This document shows positions 52,306 to 60,189 of a stretch of 64,000 bases of DNA, piece by piece. Each line of letters opens with the position of its first letter. Position 1 is the first letter of the stretch. The stretch is from Pedobacter sp. Hv1 (lineage in GTDB: Bacteria > Bacteroidota > Bacteroidia > Sphingobacteriales > Sphingobacteriaceae). The position numbers and the translations under genes were made by a program. Under the pieces are notes generated by a model. That model was not told the DNA's origin, ran no database searches, and saw nothing but the letters and a program-made list of their open reading frames with translations. The stretch is taken from positions 372,001-436,000 of the forward strand of contig NZ_LLWP01000005.1 of NCBI RefSeq assembly GCF_001412215.1, given 5' to 3'.

Positions 52306-52332
52306 AGATGCTGAAATAAATTCAGCATGACG
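52306..52332. repeat. Diverged copy of the GIY-YIG-flanking palindrome
   Basis: It has the same length, orientation, AGA/GACG flanks and AATAAA-type centre as 51968-51994, but the arms read ATGCTGAA/TTCAGCAT instead of ACCCTGAA/TTCAGGGT. Four bases changed in complementary pairs, so the hairpin is preserved. Confidence 0.88.
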
Positions 52333-52346
52333 ATTAAAAAAAGAGA

Positions 52347-53957
52347 ATGTCTAAAAAAAATTATCTCTTAGCACTAAGTAGTGCTTTTTTAATGTGGTTG
52401 GCTTGGCCTCCACACATCTGGTTCGCTCCATTGTTATTAATTGGCTTAGTGCCTTTATTTATAGCCTTAAACAATATTAAAAACCAAGGCTTAAAAAAAA
52501 CAGGCAAACATGTGTTCTTAACTGCTGGCCTTACTTTTTTGGTTTGGAATACGGCATCAATCTACTGGGTATACAACGCCATTAGCGCCTATAACGGACC
52601 AGTTGTATCTTTGCTAATTTCTTTAATCCCTTTTGGTTTAGGTGCTTTAATGATGACTTTTGCTTTTTGGCTGTACCATCAATTGCAGACTAAGGTAAAT
52701 ACCAAAATTGCTTACCTAGGGCTAATCTGTTTCTATATTTCGATGGAATACCTACACCAAAGTTGGGACCTGGCTTTTCCTTGGATGACTTTGGGCAATG
52801 GCTTTGCAGGCATGCACCAACTGGCCCAATGGTACGAATATACGGGTGTTTATGGTGGTTCAATCTGGATTTTGTTGAGCAATATCTTAGCTTTTGAGGC
52901 TTATCAAAGTTTCAAATCTAAAAACGGATTTGCCAAATATAGCGTTGCTTTAACTTGGCTTTTAGTATTGTTATTGCCAATAGGTTTTTCGTTAAAAACC
53001 TATTCGGGTTATACCGAAAAGAAATCGCCAGTTAATGTGGTTACTGTACAGCCAAATATCGATCCTTATAAAAAATTAGGTGCTATTCCGGTAGCCCAAC
53101 AAGTGCAGATTCTTAGCCATCTTTCCGATTCGCTGGCACAGGTCAATACCGAATATTTCATTTGGCCAGAAACTGCTATTTCTAATTATGCGGATGAAGA
53201 TCAGATCAGGGGCAATCCAGAGTTCTTACAGGTGCAACAATTTTTAAGCAAATACAAAAATGGCACCTTAATTACTGGAATTGAAAGTATCAAATATTAC
53301 AACGATAAAAAGACCATTTCTGCAAAGGCAAATCCAAATGGTGGCTTTTACGACAATTTTAATGCAGCCATACAGGTAGAAAACTCTGCTGAGGTAGCAT
53401 TTTACCATAAATCTAAATTGGTTCCTGGGGTAGAAAAAATGCCTTTCCCAAAAACCTTATCCTTTATTGCCCCTGTTTTCGAAAAATTAGGCGGCAGTGC
53501 ATCTGGTTGGGGCTGGCAAGATCATCCTGATGTTTTTTACTCGCAAAATGGTGTAGGTGTTGCACCTGTAATCTGTTACGAATCGATTTGGGGCAGTTGG
53601 GTTGGCGAGGCTGTTAAAAATGGTGCCCAGTTTATTGCGGTAATTACAAACGATGGTTGGTGGGGCAATACCTCTGGTAAAGATCAACACTTTCTTTATG
53701 CTAAATTGAGAGCCATAGAAACCCGCCGTTGGGTAGTACGATCGGCCAATACAGGCATTTCTGGTTTCATTAACCAGAGAGGTGATGTGGTGAAACAATC
53801 TACTTGGTGGACAAGCACTGCATTAAAAGAAGACATCAATTTAAACGATTCGTTAACAGTTTACGTTAACAATGGAGATATCCTTGCTAAATTGGCCACT
53901 ATTGTAGCTGTAATCTTAGCATGCATCATTCCTTATAGAAAATGGGTAAGAAAATAA
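52347..53957 (+). CDS. lnt: Apolipoprotein N-acyltransferase
   Basis: 536 residues: about six N-terminal TM helices (LALSSAFLMWLAWPPHIWFA at the start), then a periplasmic nitrilase domain, then a last TM. The catalytic triad is Glu in YFIWPETAIS, Lys in FYHKSKLVPGVEKMPF and Cys in PVICYESIWGSW. It transfers the third acyl chain to lipoprotein Cys. The next genes, including a second lspA, follow closely, so this is a lipoprotein-maturation cluster. Confidence 0.95.
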   Translation: MSKKNYLLALSSAFLMWLAWPPHIWFAPLLLIGLVPLFIALNNIKNQGLKKTGKHVFLTAGLTFLVWNTASIYWVYNAISAYNGPVVSLLISLIPFGLGALMMTFAFWLYHQLQTKVNTKIAYLGLICFYISMEYLHQSWDLAFPWMTLGNGFAGMHQLAQWYEYTGVYGGSIWILLSNILAFEAYQSFKSKNGFAKYSVALTWLLVLLLPIGFSLKTYSGYTEKKSPVNVVTVQPNIDPYKKLGAIPVAQQVQILSHLSDSLAQVNTEYFIWPETAISNYADEDQIRGNPEFLQVQQFLSKYKNGTLITGIESIKYYNDKKTISAKANPNGGFYDNFNAAIQVENSAEVAFYHKSKLVPGVEKMPFPKTLSFIAPVFEKLGGSASGWGWQDHPDVFYSQNGVGVAPVICYESIWGSWVGEAVKNGAQFIAVITNDGWWGNTSGKDQHFLYAKLRAIETRRWVVRSANTGISGFINQRGDVVKQSTWWTSTALKEDINLNDSLTVYVNNGDILAKLATIVAVILACIIPYRKWVRK

Positions 53958-54451
53958 TATTAGTAATTACATTATTTGTTTGTCTGCATAGCACAAGTCA
54001 AGCACAGGTTTATATAGACAATATGTATAAACAGGCCAATGCAATGGCCCGCGCTGCTGTTAAAGGAGAATATGCAACCCTATTGCAATACACCCACCCT
54101 ACTGTAGTTAAAAGCATGGGAGGAAGAGATAAAGCCTTAATCACTTTAAAGCAAGGTTTGGAAGCCATAAAATCAAGTAGTTTTGCAATCAAAAAAGTAG
54201 CCATTGGTAAGATGACGCAAAGCATTGTTTCTAAAGAAAACATCCAGTGTATTGTTCCACAAATTATGGACATCGAAGTATCAGGTGTAAATGCCCACTC
54301 CAACAATTATTTGTTTGGCATTTCTTACGATGGAGGCAAAAACTGGTATTTTATGGATACCGCAGCTGCTACACCCGAGAAGTTAAAACAGCTCTTTCCA
54401 GAGATCAATAAAAACCTAGTTATTCCAAAGTCTCAAACCACTTACAAATAG
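53942..54451 (+). CDS. Secreted hypothetical protein
   Basis: 169 residues with signal peptide MGKKIILVITLFVCLHSTSQ. The mature part (YKQANAMARAAVKGEYATLL and GGKNWYFMDTAAATPEKLKQ) has an NTF2-like or DUF3828-like alternation, but I do not assign it to a family. It overlaps lnt by 16 nt and precedes the second lspA by 6 nt, so all three are one transcript. Confidence 0.75.
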   Translation: MGKKIILVITLFVCLHSTSQAQVYIDNMYKQANAMARAAVKGEYATLLQYTHPTVVKSMGGRDKALITLKQGLEAIKSSSFAIKKVAIGKMTQSIVSKENIQCIVPQIMDIEVSGVNAHSNNYLFGISYDGGKNWYFMDTAAATPEKLKQLFPEINKNLVIPKSQTTYK

Positions 54452-54457
54452 CTCAAA

Positions 54458-54976
54458 ATGCCACAAAAAAAATCTATTCAGCTTTTATTGCTCGCCTTTA
54501 TTTTGTTATTAAATGTTGGCTGCGACCAAGTGTCTAAATCTATTGTAAGGCAAAATATCAACTTGAATGAGAACATCAGTCTTCTCAAAAACCATATTAC
54601 TTTAACCAAAGTAGAAAATACTGGCGCATTTTTAAGTACAGGTAGTAACTTGCCAGACTTTGTGCGTTTGGTTTTATTGAGCATTTTACCAGTTTTAGTA
54701 CTGGGTTATGGCCTCTTTTATTTATTTACAAAGACCAATCTGCCCAGATGGTTTCAGATTGGTCTTTGTTTTTTAATAGGTGGAGGAATTGGCAACATTT
54801 ACGACCGTATTAGATTTGGTTCTGTTACCGATTTCCTGCACATCGATTTTGTGATCTTTAGAACAGGTATCTTCAATTTGGCCGATGTTTCGATCATGAT
54901 CGGTATTGCTATTTTGTCTATCCAATCTTTTAAAAGGAAAGTAATTAAACCAGCAATGATCGACGAAAACAATTAA
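54458..54976 (+). CDS. lspA: Signal peptidase II, copy 2
   Basis: A 172-residue second LspA. VGCDQVSKSIVRQNI, VENTGAFLSTGS, and the Asp pair in GGGIGNIYDRIRFGS and FNLADVSIMIG are all present, so it should be active. It is of usual length, unlike copy 1. It is last in the lnt transcript. Its coding region contains a perfect 15-bp terminator-like hairpin (54728-54774) placed before the sequence for the catalytic Asp residues. It overlaps the convergent DUF4136 gene by 4 nt. Confidence 0.93.
   Translation: MPQKKSIQLLLLAFILLLNVGCDQVSKSIVRQNINLNENISLLKNHITLTKVENTGAFLSTGSNLPDFVRLVLLSILPVLVLGYGLFYLFTKTNLPRWFQIGLCFLIGGGIGNIYDRIRFGSVTDFLHIDFVIFRTGIFNLADVSIMIGIAILSIQSFKRKVIKPAMIDENN
54728..54774 (+). 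terminator. Terminator-like hairpin inside lspA copy 2
   Basis: ACAAAGACCAATCTG (54728-54742) and CAGATTGGTCTTTGT (54755-54769) are exact complements over 15 bp with a 12-nt loop, followed directly by five Ts (54770-54774). It lies mid-gene, encoding TKTNLPRWFQIGLCFLI, and looks like a true intrinsic terminator in sense orientation. Confidence 0.7.
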
Positions 54977-55554
54977 GGCAATTTTTTAAAGATATTGGCA
55001 ATCACGGTAGGAATATCATTGATTGCTTTTTGACCATCGTTTACCTCTCCTTCGGCCCAACCTCTCCAAATTAGTTTAGAGGTTTTACGTTCGATGATGT
55101 CTATCATAATACTACCTGCTTTTACCTGCATTTTTCTGGCTCTACTACCCACATATACCGGAAAAGGATCTGTATAGGCATAATAAAACCTAGCCCTACC
55201 CCTATAGTAACCAACTCTTGGGCTTAAGCGTGATGGTGGATTATAATACACCGGATCGCTCACTGTTTTGGTTTCTTTATTCACTACGGCAGTATACCTA
55301 ATTAAAAGATCTGGTTTGTTGTTGTTGAGCTGAAATCCTCGTTTATCTAGCTCTGCATTGGTTGCCTCTACAATTCTATCTGTGGCAATGTCGTTATTGT
55401 AAATGGAAGTGGTTTTAGATTGCGACTCTGGAATCCAAGCGTAAGTTTGATAACGATTGGTAGTTACAGGTTTATTACTTACAGCGTAATAATCGTAAGT
55501 TGAACACGATGCTAAGCATACCACCATGCTCAATAAGATGAATATCTTTTTCAT
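54973..55554 (-). CDS. DUF4136 lipoprotein
   Basis: 193 residues. The lipobox LASC (MVVCLASCSTYDYYAVSNKP) marks a lipoprotein. The DUF4136 domain is recognisable from TYAWIPES near the start, IVEATNAELDKRGFQL, then LLIRYTAVV and GSIMIDIIERKTSKLIWRGW. It is probably anchored in the outer membrane, function unknown. A TAATTTTG -7 element on the minus strand (55557-55564) ends 2 nt before the ATG, implying a leaderless mRNA. Confidence 0.92.
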   Translation of the reverse strand: MKKIFILLSMVVCLASCSTYDYYAVSNKPVTTNRYQTYAWIPESQSKTTSIYNNDIATDRIVEATNAELDKRGFQLNNNKPDLLIRYTAVVNKETKTVSDPVYYNPPSRLSPRVGYYRGRARFYYAYTDPFPVYVGSRARKMQVKAGSIMIDIIERKTSKLIWRGWAEGEVNDGQKAINDIPTVIANIFKKLP

Positions 55555-55644
55555 GGCAAAATTATTTATATACTAATTAAACAATTTTGAGCCGATGAGG
55601 TTTAATTTCAGCCGATTAGATTACTTTTAGATTATAAATTGAAA

Positions 55645-56016
55645 ATGATGAACATTCCAAAAGAACACCAGACGGTAATGCCTTATTTAATGTTGGCTGA
55701 TGCCAAAAAATTCATCGATTTTGTGCAACTTATTTTCGATGCTACAATAACCGCTAAACAGTTAACTGCAGATGGAAAAATTAGGCATTGCGAAGCAACC
55801 ATTGGAGGCTGCACCCTTATGTTTACTGATGCCAATGAAGATTGGGCTGTAGCAACGGCCAATTTGTTTGTGTATGTTGCCAATGCAGACGAGACTTATG
55901 ATAAGGCATTGGAAAATGGTGCAAGCAGTGTGATGGGACTCTCAGACCAATCTTATGGTAGAACCTGCGGCATTGAAGATCCTTGTGGCAATACCTGGTG
56001 GATCACTTCTCTATAA
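55645..56016 (+). CDS. VOC family protein (PhnB/glyoxalase-like)
   Basis: 123 residues from the ATG at 55645 (MMNIPKEHQTVMPYL); the frame's TTG at 55639 is less likely. Two beta-alpha-beta-beta-beta modules: VMPYLMLADAKKFIDFVQLI, then IRHCEATIGGCTLMFTD, and LFVYVANADETYDKALENGA, ending DPCGNTWWITSL. It has the His and Glu positions of metal-binding VOC proteins in part (RHCEA). Specific substrate unknown. Confidence 0.9.
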   Translation: MMNIPKEHQTVMPYLMLADAKKFIDFVQLIFDATITAKQLTADGKIRHCEATIGGCTLMFTDANEDWAVATANLFVYVANADETYDKALENGASSVMGLSDQSYGRTCGIEDPCGNTWWITSL

Positions 56017-56049
56017 GATAAAAGGATGAGCATTACCCATCCTTTTATC
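56017..56049. terminator. Bidirectional terminator
   Basis: GATAAAAGGATG and CATCCTTTTATC form a perfect 12-bp stem with a 9-nt loop between convergent genes. Confidence 0.9.
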
Positions 56050-56057
56050 CAATAAAG

Positions 56058-56525
56058 CTACAGTTTAGCTCTAAAATTACCTTCTGTAATGGTGATATTA
56101 ACTCCTGCAGTAGTTTTTGCAGTAAAGTTAAAGGTGCCCTCAACGTATCCTCCTTCGTCTTTTGTAATCACCAAGGTACCAGAACCTTGACCTACCATGG
56201 TGTTGTATACTACCGGAGGAATGCTTGTGCTGGTATAAATAGCTTGTGTGGTATTGGTAGAAGTTACGCCCCCGCCAATTGGGTAGGTTTTTACCCCTGT
56301 GTAGCTCAACACATTGATATTGATCTGTGCCCCATTTCCGGTACCACCAATAGCCAATACACCACTAGTTTTTGTGGCTTGCACGGCCAAGCCTGCACTC
56401 CAATCTTTGCCATCTACCTTGGCAGACATGCTACCTTCAGTAACTTTGGCGTCATCGCCCTTTTTACAAGATGTTATTGTAAACAAGATCAGACAGCCAA
56501 CCAATAAGTTCTTTAAATTTTTCAT
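56058..56525 (-). CDS. Small lipoprotein, DUF6252-like
   Basis: 155 residues. MKNLKNLLVGCLILFTITSC ends in a lipobox (ITSC). The mature part is a beta-sandwich-like domain (MSAKVDGKDWSAGLAVQATK, then GAQININVLSYTG and GSGTLVITKDEGGYVEGTFN). This layout (KVDGxxW...I.I......GTF.F) is common in Bacteroidota lipoproteins, often called DUF6252; function unknown. Confidence 0.85.
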   Translation of the reverse strand: MKNLKNLLVGCLILFTITSCKKGDDAKVTEGSMSAKVDGKDWSAGLAVQATKTSGVLAIGGTGNGAQININVLSYTGVKTYPIGGGVTSTNTTQAIYTSTSIPPVVYNTMVGQGSGTLVITKDEGGYVEGTFNFTAKTTAGVNITITEGNFRAKL

Positions 56526-56625
56526 CGCTATGATTAGGTTTAATTATTTACACAAAAAAACCTAATCGTTGCCTGCAAGGCAATACCGAATTCTACTGAT
56601 TATTGATACCCACTATTGGGTATGC

Positions 56626-58266
56626 TTAAGCCATATACTTTCCAACAATTGGCATTCTTCTGCCAATTCCGAATGCTTTTGGCGAAACCCTTAAAATTGG
56701 TGGGGTTTGGTAGCGCTTAAATTCGGCCATGTTTACCATTTTAAGTATCCGTTGCACCAAGGCAGCGTCAAATCCTTCAGCAATAATAGCTTTAGAGCCT
56801 TTTTTCAATTCGATATGCTGAAACAAGATCTGATCTAAAATACCATAATCGGGAAGCGAATCTGAATCTTTTTGATCTGGTCTCAACTCTGCCGATGGTG
56901 GTTTAACAATGGTATTTTCGGGGATCACTTCTCCGTCCTTATTAATGTGTCTAGCCAATTGAAAGATCTGTGTTTTGTACACATCGCCAATTACGCCAAG
57001 AGCGCCGCACATATCGCCATACAATGTACCATAACCTACGGCACATTCACTTTTGTTTGAAGTATTTAATAAGATATAGCCAAATTTATTGGACATGGCC
57101 ATTAGTACAATGCCTCTACAGCGGGCTTGGATATTCTCTTCTGTTAAATTAAAGGGCAAATTGGCAAATGGTTTGGCCAACATGCCATCAAAGGCATTTG
57201 CAGCATCCTTAATCTCAATAATTTCGTGCTTGCAGCCAATGTTGTTAACCAGATCTAGGGCATCTTTAATAGAATGATCTGTTGAATATTTAGAAGGCAT
57301 TAAAACCGCCATTACATTTTCTGGTCCTAAGGCCCTACATGCCAACGCACAAACAATAGCCGAATCTATTCCACCAGATAAACCTAAAACAGCTTTGGTA
57401 AAGCCCGATTTTCTAAAGTAGTCTTTAATGCCCATGATCAATGCATCGTGGATCTGAACAATATCACTATCTCGTTCTACTGCTGGATATTTGTTCTTTA
57501 CATTTTGAATTTCATCCAGGTCAAATACCTGAAGATCTTCTTCAAAGTATTTCATTTCTGCCTTTACCTCGCCAGCCTCATCAAAAACCAAAGAGCCTCC
57601 ATCAAACATGATTTCGGTTTGTGCCCCAACCTGGTTTACATAGAACAGGGGCAATTGGTATTTTTTGGCATTGGTTGCTAAGATCTGGATACGATCTTCA
57701 TCATGGCGGTAATTGAACGGCGATGCCGCAATATTGATCATCAAATCTGGCGATTCTTTAATCAGCGTATCCATCGGGCAAGACACATATAAAGGATCAT
57801 CATCAATGTTCCACAGGTCTTCGCAAATGGTTAAGGCAATTTTTCTCCCTTTAAATGGAATACAGGCAAACTGGTTATTGGGTTCAAAGTAGCGGTACTC
57901 ATCAAAAACATCGTAGGTAGGTAACAATGCTTTTTTGGTAATGACTTTCACTTTTGCATCTTCAATAAAATAAGCGGCATTGTACAAGTCTTTTCCTTCC
58001 AAAACTTCATTTTTAATGGGCAGACCCAAAATACAGGCAATGCCAACGCAATGTTGAGCTATGGTTTGGGCTGCTTCATTGCAAAGTGTAATAAACTCCT
58101 GAAATTCTAGAAAATCGTTCGGAGAATAACCACAAATAGCCAGCTCTGAAAAAACCACCAGATCGGCCCCTTTATCTTTTGCCAAATTGATGTGTGCAAT
58201 AATATGTGCTGTATTTTGTTCGAAATTACCAATGTGATAATTGAGTTGCGCTAAAGCTATCTTCAT
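56626..58266 (-). CDS. nadE: NAD+ synthase (glutamine-hydrolysing)
   Basis: 546 residues. The N-terminal nitrilase-type glutaminase has Glu in VFSELAICGYSPND, Lys in TKKALLPTYDVFDEYRYFEP and Cys in IALTICEDLWN. The C-terminal N-type ATP pyrophosphatase has GLSGGIDSAIVCALACRALG. It makes NAD from nicotinic acid adenine dinucleotide with glutamine as nitrogen donor. It is complete and monocistronic. Confidence 0.97.
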   Translation of the reverse strand: MKIALAQLNYHIGNFEQNTAHIIAHINLAKDKGADLVVFSELAICGYSPNDFLEFQEFITLCNEAAQTIAQHCVGIACILGLPIKNEVLEGKDLYNAAYFIEDAKVKVITKKALLPTYDVFDEYRYFEPNNQFACIPFKGRKIALTICEDLWNIDDDPLYVSCPMDTLIKESPDLMINIAASPFNYRHDEDRIQILATNAKKYQLPLFYVNQVGAQTEIMFDGGSLVFDEAGEVKAEMKYFEEDLQVFDLDEIQNVKNKYPAVERDSDIVQIHDALIMGIKDYFRKSGFTKAVLGLSGGIDSAIVCALACRALGPENVMAVLMPSKYSTDHSIKDALDLVNNIGCKHEIIEIKDAANAFDGMLAKPFANLPFNLTEENIQARCRGIVLMAMSNKFGYILLNTSNKSECAVGYGTLYGDMCGALGVIGDVYKTQIFQLARHINKDGEVIPENTIVKPPSAELRPDQKDSDSLPDYGILDQILFQHIELKKGSKAIIAEGFDAALVQRILKMVNMAEFKRYQTPPILRVSPKAFGIGRRMPIVGKYMA

Positions 58267-58291
58267 TCGTCTCTTATTTATTTTTAATAGT

Positions 58292-58372
58292 AGTCCAGTT
58301 TACAATTTGCAGCTTGCAGTTTGCAGTTAACATTGAACCTATTCCCTATTTCCTATTCCCTACTTCCTACCC
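58292..58372. repeat. Low-complexity intergenic repeat
   Basis: cagtttacaatttgcagctt and gcagtttgcagttaac precede a second periodic part, attccctatttcctattccc and tacttcctaccccct. Near-repeats with a 7-11-base period, no gene. Confidence 0.7.
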
Positions 58373-58373
58373 C

Positions 58374-59045
58374 CTAAAAAAACACCCCAACATTTAAGCC
58401 TACATAGTGATTTCTAATGCTGTTTTGACCTGTAGATATATTCGTAAATCCATTATTGAACGTTAAGCCCATCATTAAACTGGTTTTGCCATCAATATCA
58501 AACTCTGCACCCCCACCTACAATAATTCCGGCTCTGTAAAATCTGGTCCAGTCTTTTGAGTTTACGCCATCAGCTATTTTACTCCCATTAACCTTGGCAT
58601 CTTGTTTGGCACCAATCCTGAAATCATTAGATAGCCCAAACTGCCCATACCAACGGATGTTGCCGATATGATCTGTTTTAAGTTTAAGGGTTAATGGTAG
58701 TTCTATATACTGCATTTTATATTTTAAGTCGTACCCTACAGGAACGGTTCGATCTGCTGTTGCGCTATAAGGCAAGGCATTAATCTCTGTACTTTTTCCG
58801 TTAATGGTAGTAATGGTTAGGCCAGTTGAAAAGCTATAGTTTTCGGCAAAATTAAAATCGGCCATTAATCCATAGGCAAAACCTAAATTTACCCCATTGC
58901 CCTTTCCGTTCTCTGCCTTGATAAACCCAAAATTTGGATGTGCCGTTAAACCCAACCTAAAACCATAATAAGGTGCACTACTTTGTTGTGCGTAAGTATG
59001 GATGGTAAAAAAAAGGAAGAGTATAACGGTTAGTATTTTTTTCAT
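58374..59045 (-). CDS. PorT-like outer membrane beta-barrel protein
   Basis: 223 residues with signal peptide ending TIHTYAQQS. Strands such as YGFRLGLTAHPNFGFIKAEN, LGFAYGLMADFNFAENYSFS and YIELPLTLKLKTDHIG, ending RNHYVGLNVGVFF with the terminal Phe of outer membrane barrels. It is the small 8-stranded 'PorT family' type. Divergent from gldB over 47 bp. Confidence 0.88.
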   Translation of the reverse strand: MKKILTVILFLFFTIHTYAQQSSAPYYGFRLGLTAHPNFGFIKAENGKGNGVNLGFAYGLMADFNFAENYSFSTGLTITTINGKSTEINALPYSATADRTVPVGYDLKYKMQYIELPLTLKLKTDHIGNIRWYGQFGLSNDFRIGAKQDAKVNGSKIADGVNSKDWTRFYRAGIIVGGGAEFDIDGKTSLMMGLTFNNGFTNISTGQNSIRNHYVGLNVGVFF

Positions 59046-59078
59046 TTGGATATGATTTGGTTTCCTGTTACTAGTATC

Positions 59079-59086
59079 TATATTTG
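59079..59086 (+). promoter_or_regulatory. -7 promoter element of gldB
   Basis: TATATTTG matches TAnnTTTG and ends 6 nt before the gldB ATG, so the mRNA would have little or no leader. Confidence 0.55.
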
Positions 59087-59092
59087 TTATTC

Positions 59093-60127
59093 ATGAGCTA
59101 TAACGTAAAACATTTCCAAATCTATCTATTTTTTTTGTGTGTAATTGCAATTTTTTCTTGCAAACAAGATCATAGACCCGATGTAAGCCACATCAAAGTT
59201 GACATTAAAATACAAAGATTTGAAAAGGACCTTTACGCTGGGAAAGCAAAAAGCATTCCAGAAGCCGATGCCTTGTTAACCAATAAGTATGGAATGTTTT
59301 ATAGTGATTTCATCCATCAGATGGTTGGCGATGCCAATTCTACTGGACCACAAGTATTGGAAGGGTTATACGGCGACAAAGCTTATGCTGCCTTAAACAA
59401 AGAAGTAGATAGTGTATATCCAAACTTAAGCAATGTAGAAAAAGAACTGACCCAGAACTTTAAATACATTAAATACTATTATCCTAAAACAAAAGTACCC
59501 AACTTCGTTTCGTTTCTATCTGGTTTTGCCTATCAGGTAATACAGGCAGATCATTATATGGGCATTGGCCTAGATATGTTTTTGGGTAAGGATAGCCAGT
59601 TTTATGGTGCCATTGTAGCTAGTGTACCCGCTTACCAGTCTAGACGTTTTACCCCTGCCTATCTCCCATCAAGAGTTACGGAAGTATTTGCCAGAGAAGA
59701 ACTGTTTAAAGAACGTGATGAAGACCAGACTTTGTTGGCCAAGATGATCTACAATGGCAAGATCCTTTATTTTTTAGATCAGGTACTTCCAGAAACAACT
59801 GCCGATACCATTAAAATAGGTTATACCACCAACCAGCTAAACTGGTGCAAACAATTTGAGGCTAACATTTGGGGATTTTTCTTAGAAAGAGATCTTTTGT
59901 ACCAAAGCGATATCCAAAAAATACAAACGTTTATTACCGACGGGCCTTTTACCCCTGGCTTGGGCGAGAAAAAATCGTCTGCACCCAAATTGGCCGTTTG
60001 GATAGGCTGGCAGATTGTAAAAAAATACATGGCCGAAAACCCTGATGTAACTTTGCAACAGCTCATGGCCGAAAATGATGCCCAAAAGATACTAACCAAA
60101 TCTAAGTACAAACCGAAGGAAAGTTGA
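59093..60127 (+). CDS. gldB: Gliding motility lipoprotein GldB
   Basis: 344 residues from the ATG at 59093 (MSYNVKHFQIYLFFLCVIAI); the TTG at 59084 falls in the promoter. The lipobox is AIFSCKQD. Conserved GldB stretches: DVKIQRFEKDLYAG-like DIKIQRFEKDLYAG, YGMFYSDFIHQMVG, YQVIQADHYMGIGLDMFLGK and AEVFAREELF-like EVFAREELF. GldB is needed for gliding and type IX secretion in Flavobacterium; its role in Sphingobacteriaceae is less clear. It is followed by patatin after a repeat-filled spacer. Confidence 0.94.
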   Translation: MSYNVKHFQIYLFFLCVIAIFSCKQDHRPDVSHIKVDIKIQRFEKDLYAGKAKSIPEADALLTNKYGMFYSDFIHQMVGDANSTGPQVLEGLYGDKAYAALNKEVDSVYPNLSNVEKELTQNFKYIKYYYPKTKVPNFVSFLSGFAYQVIQADHYMGIGLDMFLGKDSQFYGAIVASVPAYQSRRFTPAYLPSRVTEVFAREELFKERDEDQTLLAKMIYNGKILYFLDQVLPETTADTIKIGYTTNQLNWCKQFEANIWGFFLERDLLYQSDIQKIQTFITDGPFTPGLGEKKSSAPKLAVWIGWQIVKKYMAENPDVTLQQLMAENDAQKILTKSKYKPKES

Positions 60128-60160
60128 CAGTTTTCAATTCACAGTTTTCAGTTGGCAATT
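60127..60160. repeat. Low-complexity intergenic repeat
   Basis: cagttttcaattcacagttt and tcagttggcaattc: the same word family as before rsmI (50429-50455), between gldB and the patatin gene. Confidence 0.65.
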
Positions 60161-60189
60161 CAACCATACCATAATTTAACCATCAAACA

